From assembly GCA_963921425.1 (NCBI GenBank), contig OY992837.1, positions 2,329,896 through 2,393,895 of the forward strand: 64,000 bases of DNA, given 5' to 3'. The notes under the pieces are model-generated. The model was not told the DNA's origin. It saw only the letters and a program-made list of their open reading frames with translations, and ran no database searches. Source of the stretch: Dryas octopetala (taxonomy: Eukaryota > Streptophyta > Magnoliopsida > Rosales > Rosaceae). Both the position numbers and the translations under genes were made by a program. How positions within the stretch are numbered: position 1 is the first letter of the stretch; each line of letters begins with the position of its first letter. This document shows, piece after piece, positions 61,048 to 64,000 of the stretch.

Positions 61048-62265
61048 CTGGGGTCAGATAGTAAGTGAGGTTGTGACTGTGAAGCACTGAGACTTAGAAG
61101 AAGATGATGAACCCAATAAGATGGTGAGTACTCGGAATCGGAGATGGAAGAGGAAGAAGAATTGAAGAAAAGCTAAATGAGGAGTGAAGAGAGAAGAAGA
61201 GTCTCCAGACAAAGCAGAAGGCAGAGAAGTGAGGGAGGGAGAGGGTTACGTTCTGGACCTTGGGCCTAGGGGTTTGGGCTGAGTGTTGGGCCTTGAGAGT
61301 GGAAGTGGGTTATATTTGGGCCTAAAACAATAAGATCAAGTGAGAGAAAAGAGAGAAGAAAGGGAATGAATCAAAGGAATGAAAGATTATGAATTTATGA
61401 TAGAATATAGGTAGACAGTAGACTTCCATTAGATCTTTTAGTTTTATAATTTATTGATTAAAATTTTATGACTTTTAAAATTTTAACTAAAGTTTAATAA
61501 TATTGTAACCATTTCATGTTACATAATATTGTAATAGTTCCATGTTACATAATATTGTAACTATTCCATGTCACATAATATTGGTACATTAATTTTTATT
61601 TTTTTTCACACATACCAGGCGCCGAGTACTCGGTGGCTATTTTTGAGTGTTCGACAATACATTTTTACTTATTCTTTAAGTCTTGGTTTGTCGGCTTTAA
61701 TTATATTAGGTTTTAATTTTAAGATTCCATAATTAAACCTAATATGCAATCTCCACAACCTCATTCTATACCCTAATAAGGTATGAGGTGGACCCGTATC
61801 ATATACCTCAAAAAAAAAAAAAAAGACATTTATTTGACAAGACAATGGTGAAATGGCTTTATTTAAAAAAAATAAGGACTTTATTTAAGAAAAAAAAGCT
61901 ATAAGCTTTTTTTTCAAATAAAAATTATTAGAATGACTAAACTCTAATTTTTCCTAAAATAATAATACATTAATACAATCAATTAAGGATAAAATCAAGT
62001 GAGAGAAAGAAGGAGAGAATAAAGGGAATCAGTCAAAGGATCATGATAGGATATGATACAATCAATCAAAGGAAAAAATCACGCGAGAGAAAGAAGAGTA
62101 GAAAGGAATATCAATCAAAGGATCGTTTATTAAACAAAAAAAAACAAGGAATTTGGCTCTTCCTTCCTTAGTTGGTTTAATTTGAATTGAGATTTAAGAA
62201 TGGTATTTAACTATTTATTTGCCTCCATGCCACCCTCACTTATACACGACTTGGAAGACTAGTCA
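61048..62265. other. Divergent upstream region of ALG13 and the F-box gene
   Basis: No gene seen. Holds the ALG13 leader and promoter, a 26-27-bp tandem repeat at 61496-61585, and three dispersed copies of a GTGAGAGAAA/AATCAAAGGA block (about 61331-61386, 61991-62043, 62075-62125). Confidence 0.55.
61496..61585. repeat. Short tandem repeat, 26-27 bp unit, about 3.4 copies
   Basis: Units read ATAATATTGTAAC followed by TTCATGTTAC, repeated with small changes (catttcatg, agttccatg, tattccatg), then a partial fourth unit ATAATATTGG. Confidence 0.88.
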
Positions 62266-63512
62266 ATGTTTTTCTTCATGGCAAGTCGTTCTCGGTCTGA
62301 GTACAAAAATAAAATAAGTCATTCATGGTCTGATATTCCGACTGATTTCTTAAGTAGGGTTGCTCAAAAGCTCTCATTTGTCGATATTGTTCGTCTCAGT
62401 GCGGTATGCAATGCTTGGTGGCAAGCTGTTCTTCATGGGGTCGTTCACTGTCGTCGCCCAAATTTACCATGGATATTTACCTGCCCCAAGGAACCACTTG
62501 AAAAAATGGAGCTCTTTGATCCTTGGTCCAATAAAACTTACTTCCTCAAAGAAATCAAAGAACATGAGGTAAGAAAGTTATTTTCTGGCGCAGTGATTCG
62601 TTATTCAAAATATAGTTGGTTGCTTTGGGCGAAAGAAATAAAAAGATTTGATGGTTTAAAAAAGTATTTTCGCGCGAAAATAATGTTGAGTATAGTAGTA
62701 CCATATTTTATTTCTTTTATAACCCTTTTGGAAATAAGATAATCGAACTACCTCCATTAGATTTAGTCGTTGACGAATGTATAGGGGGTGAGCAATATGA
62801 TGGGGGTGCAGGGGGAGTAACCTTTTCGGCCACTCCAACTTCTCCAGATTGTGTTGTTTTTGTGGTACGTACAATAGATCAGAGCTTTGGAGCCATGACC
62901 AAATGCACAATAAGCTCATGCAATCTGAGAGACAAAAGATGGAGGAATCACACAACCTTTTATTTTGATGGACCTCGTCATAATATTGGTGATGTTGCAT
63001 ATGTGGATGGAGTTTTCTATTGTATTTTTGATGTGAAAGGTCATTCATTTAAATTGGGTACTTTCAACGTGGCACTCGAAGATTGGGCCGTGACGGAATT
63101 TAGAGGTGCACTACCCTCATCCCAGCATTACTTGTTTGGGTGTGATGGGAAGCTGTTTATGGTAAATTATATTCATAGTTTCTTGTATGAAAATAGAGAA
63201 GCAATGTGGCAGATGGGTGAGTTTCTTGGGCCAACAAAAGGTTGGAATAGAATTGGAAGCATGGGAAATCGAACGTTGTTTGTGCAATTTAGGGATAGTG
63301 GTTGCACTTGCTCATCGTCGATAGTAACTGCAATGGAGGACCAGGACAAGACTAGTGAATATGAAAACATGATATTTGATCTTCACGGTTTCTACAACTC
63401 TTATAAAGTTGATGAAGACGATATGAGTTGGAGATGTCATCAAACTTTTAGATGCCAGGTGGATAACGGCAGGAATGGATTTTATAGTTGGATTGAACCC
63501 ATGATTAATTAA
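62266..63512 (+). pseudogene. F-box/DUF295 protein gene with a single-base frameshift
   Basis: Two open frames make one F-box/DUF295-type protein of the kind that recruits targets to SCF ubiquitin ligases. The first (62266-62742) has an F-box (SWSDIPTDFLSRVAQKL to CNAWWQAV) and FDPWSNKTYFL. The second begins in another frame, with FYNPFGNKIIELPPLD near 62710, and continues VVFVVRTIDQ, YVDGVFYCIFDVKG and a DUF295-like C-terminus to the stop at 63510-63512. The frame changes near 62650-62653 (ATTTGATGG), consistent with loss of one base. This is either a recent pseudogene, a sequencing error, or an allele encoding a truncated F-box protein. The start could be 62266 or the ATG at 62278. F-box/DUF295 genes expand and decay quickly in plants. 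Confidence 0.75.
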
Positions 63513-64000
63513 GGTTATTTTTCCTTTTTATTTTTTGGTGATTTCATGTTATGACATTATGACTTATGACTTATTCCTTTTTTCAAGTAAATAAAATGAC
63601 CAGTACGTATTTTCTTTAATTTCTCAATATAATCGATATGTTATAATTGATATATTATCATCACAATATTAATAGACTAAAATAAGATTTGGGCTGGTGT
63701 ATCTATGTGTTGATGAAATCAATATTTTGGAGGAAATCGCTGATCAACACACTTACACACAAATGAATTACAAAAGCAATTAAAATCAATAATTTCTCCG
63801 AGTTTGGCATGCCTTACCTCATGATATAAAATATAAACATTGTATTCTAAATGAGTGCTAATATTCCCACCTTTCTTTCTTATTTCTCCACTCACCCTAT
63901 TTTTTCACCCCCTATTAAAATTTGAAATATATAAAAACACTCTTCACACCCCTCATTATTCCTATAATACTCTTTAATCACCCACCTACTAAACACTATT
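63513..64000. other. 3' region of the F-box gene and spacer
   Basis: AT-rich, no further gene seen up to the right edge. Confidence 0.5.

Overview
This is nuclear DNA of a flowering plant, most likely a core eudicot. Genes are split by many short AT-rich introns with GT/AG ends, spacers are AT-rich and full of (CT)n/(AT)n tracts, and small inverted-repeat transposons (MITEs) are common. Every recognisable protein has a close land-plant counterpart. A woody rosid such as a Rosaceae species would fit, but the species cannot be fixed from the sequence alone. No prokaryotic, viral, organellar, tRNA, rRNA or CRISPR feature was seen.

Layout. 1-1942 (-): a GDSL esterase/lipase running off the left edge, with a duplicated first exon upstream. 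3070-6641 (-): a 15-exon kinesin of the plant KIN-1 type, divergent from 7327-10541 (+), a FAM86/EEF2KMT-type protein methyltransferase. 12112-18381 (+): an 18-exon fusion of a P-loop sulfotransferase-like domain with a class IV (branched-chain) aminotransferase. 20995-21699 (+): an intronless vacuolar iron transporter-like protein. 23618-24799 (-): a glycine-rich RRM/CCHC RNA-binding protein of the RZ-1 type, divergent from 25961-29370 (+), a TRM11-type tRNA guanosine-10 methyltransferase. 31097-32547 (-): a group Ia bHLH transcription factor. 32.6-47.3 kb: a gene-poor stretch of about 14.7 kb holding a solo LTR and several MITEs. 47300-48448 (+): an intronless ATL-type RING-H2 ubiquitin ligase. 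51119-53898 (+): ERCC1. 55344-57875 (-): a receptor-like kinase, tail to tail with ERCC1. 59427-60630 (-): ALG13. 62266-63512 (+): an F-box/DUF295 gene with a frameshift.

These are mostly unrelated housekeeping and regulatory genes, not a pathway cluster. From memory, the order GDSL - aminotransferase fusion - ATL - ERCC1 matches Arabidopsis At3g05180-At3g05210, and methyltransferase - aminotransferase fusion - ATL matches At5g27400-At5g27420. The window therefore looks like an ancestral syntenic block into which other genes and transposons are interleaved. Exon coordinates were derived by hand from splice sites and reading frame; for each complete spliced gene the exon lengths sum to a multiple of three.

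The observations most worth following are: two interchangeable, phase-matched first exons for the GDSL gene; related palindromic CGTTT elements in both divergent promoters; the aminotransferase fusion; a GC-AG intron and a donor-adjacent (CT)n tract in TRM11; and a set of MITEs whose 9-bp target duplications are directly visible.
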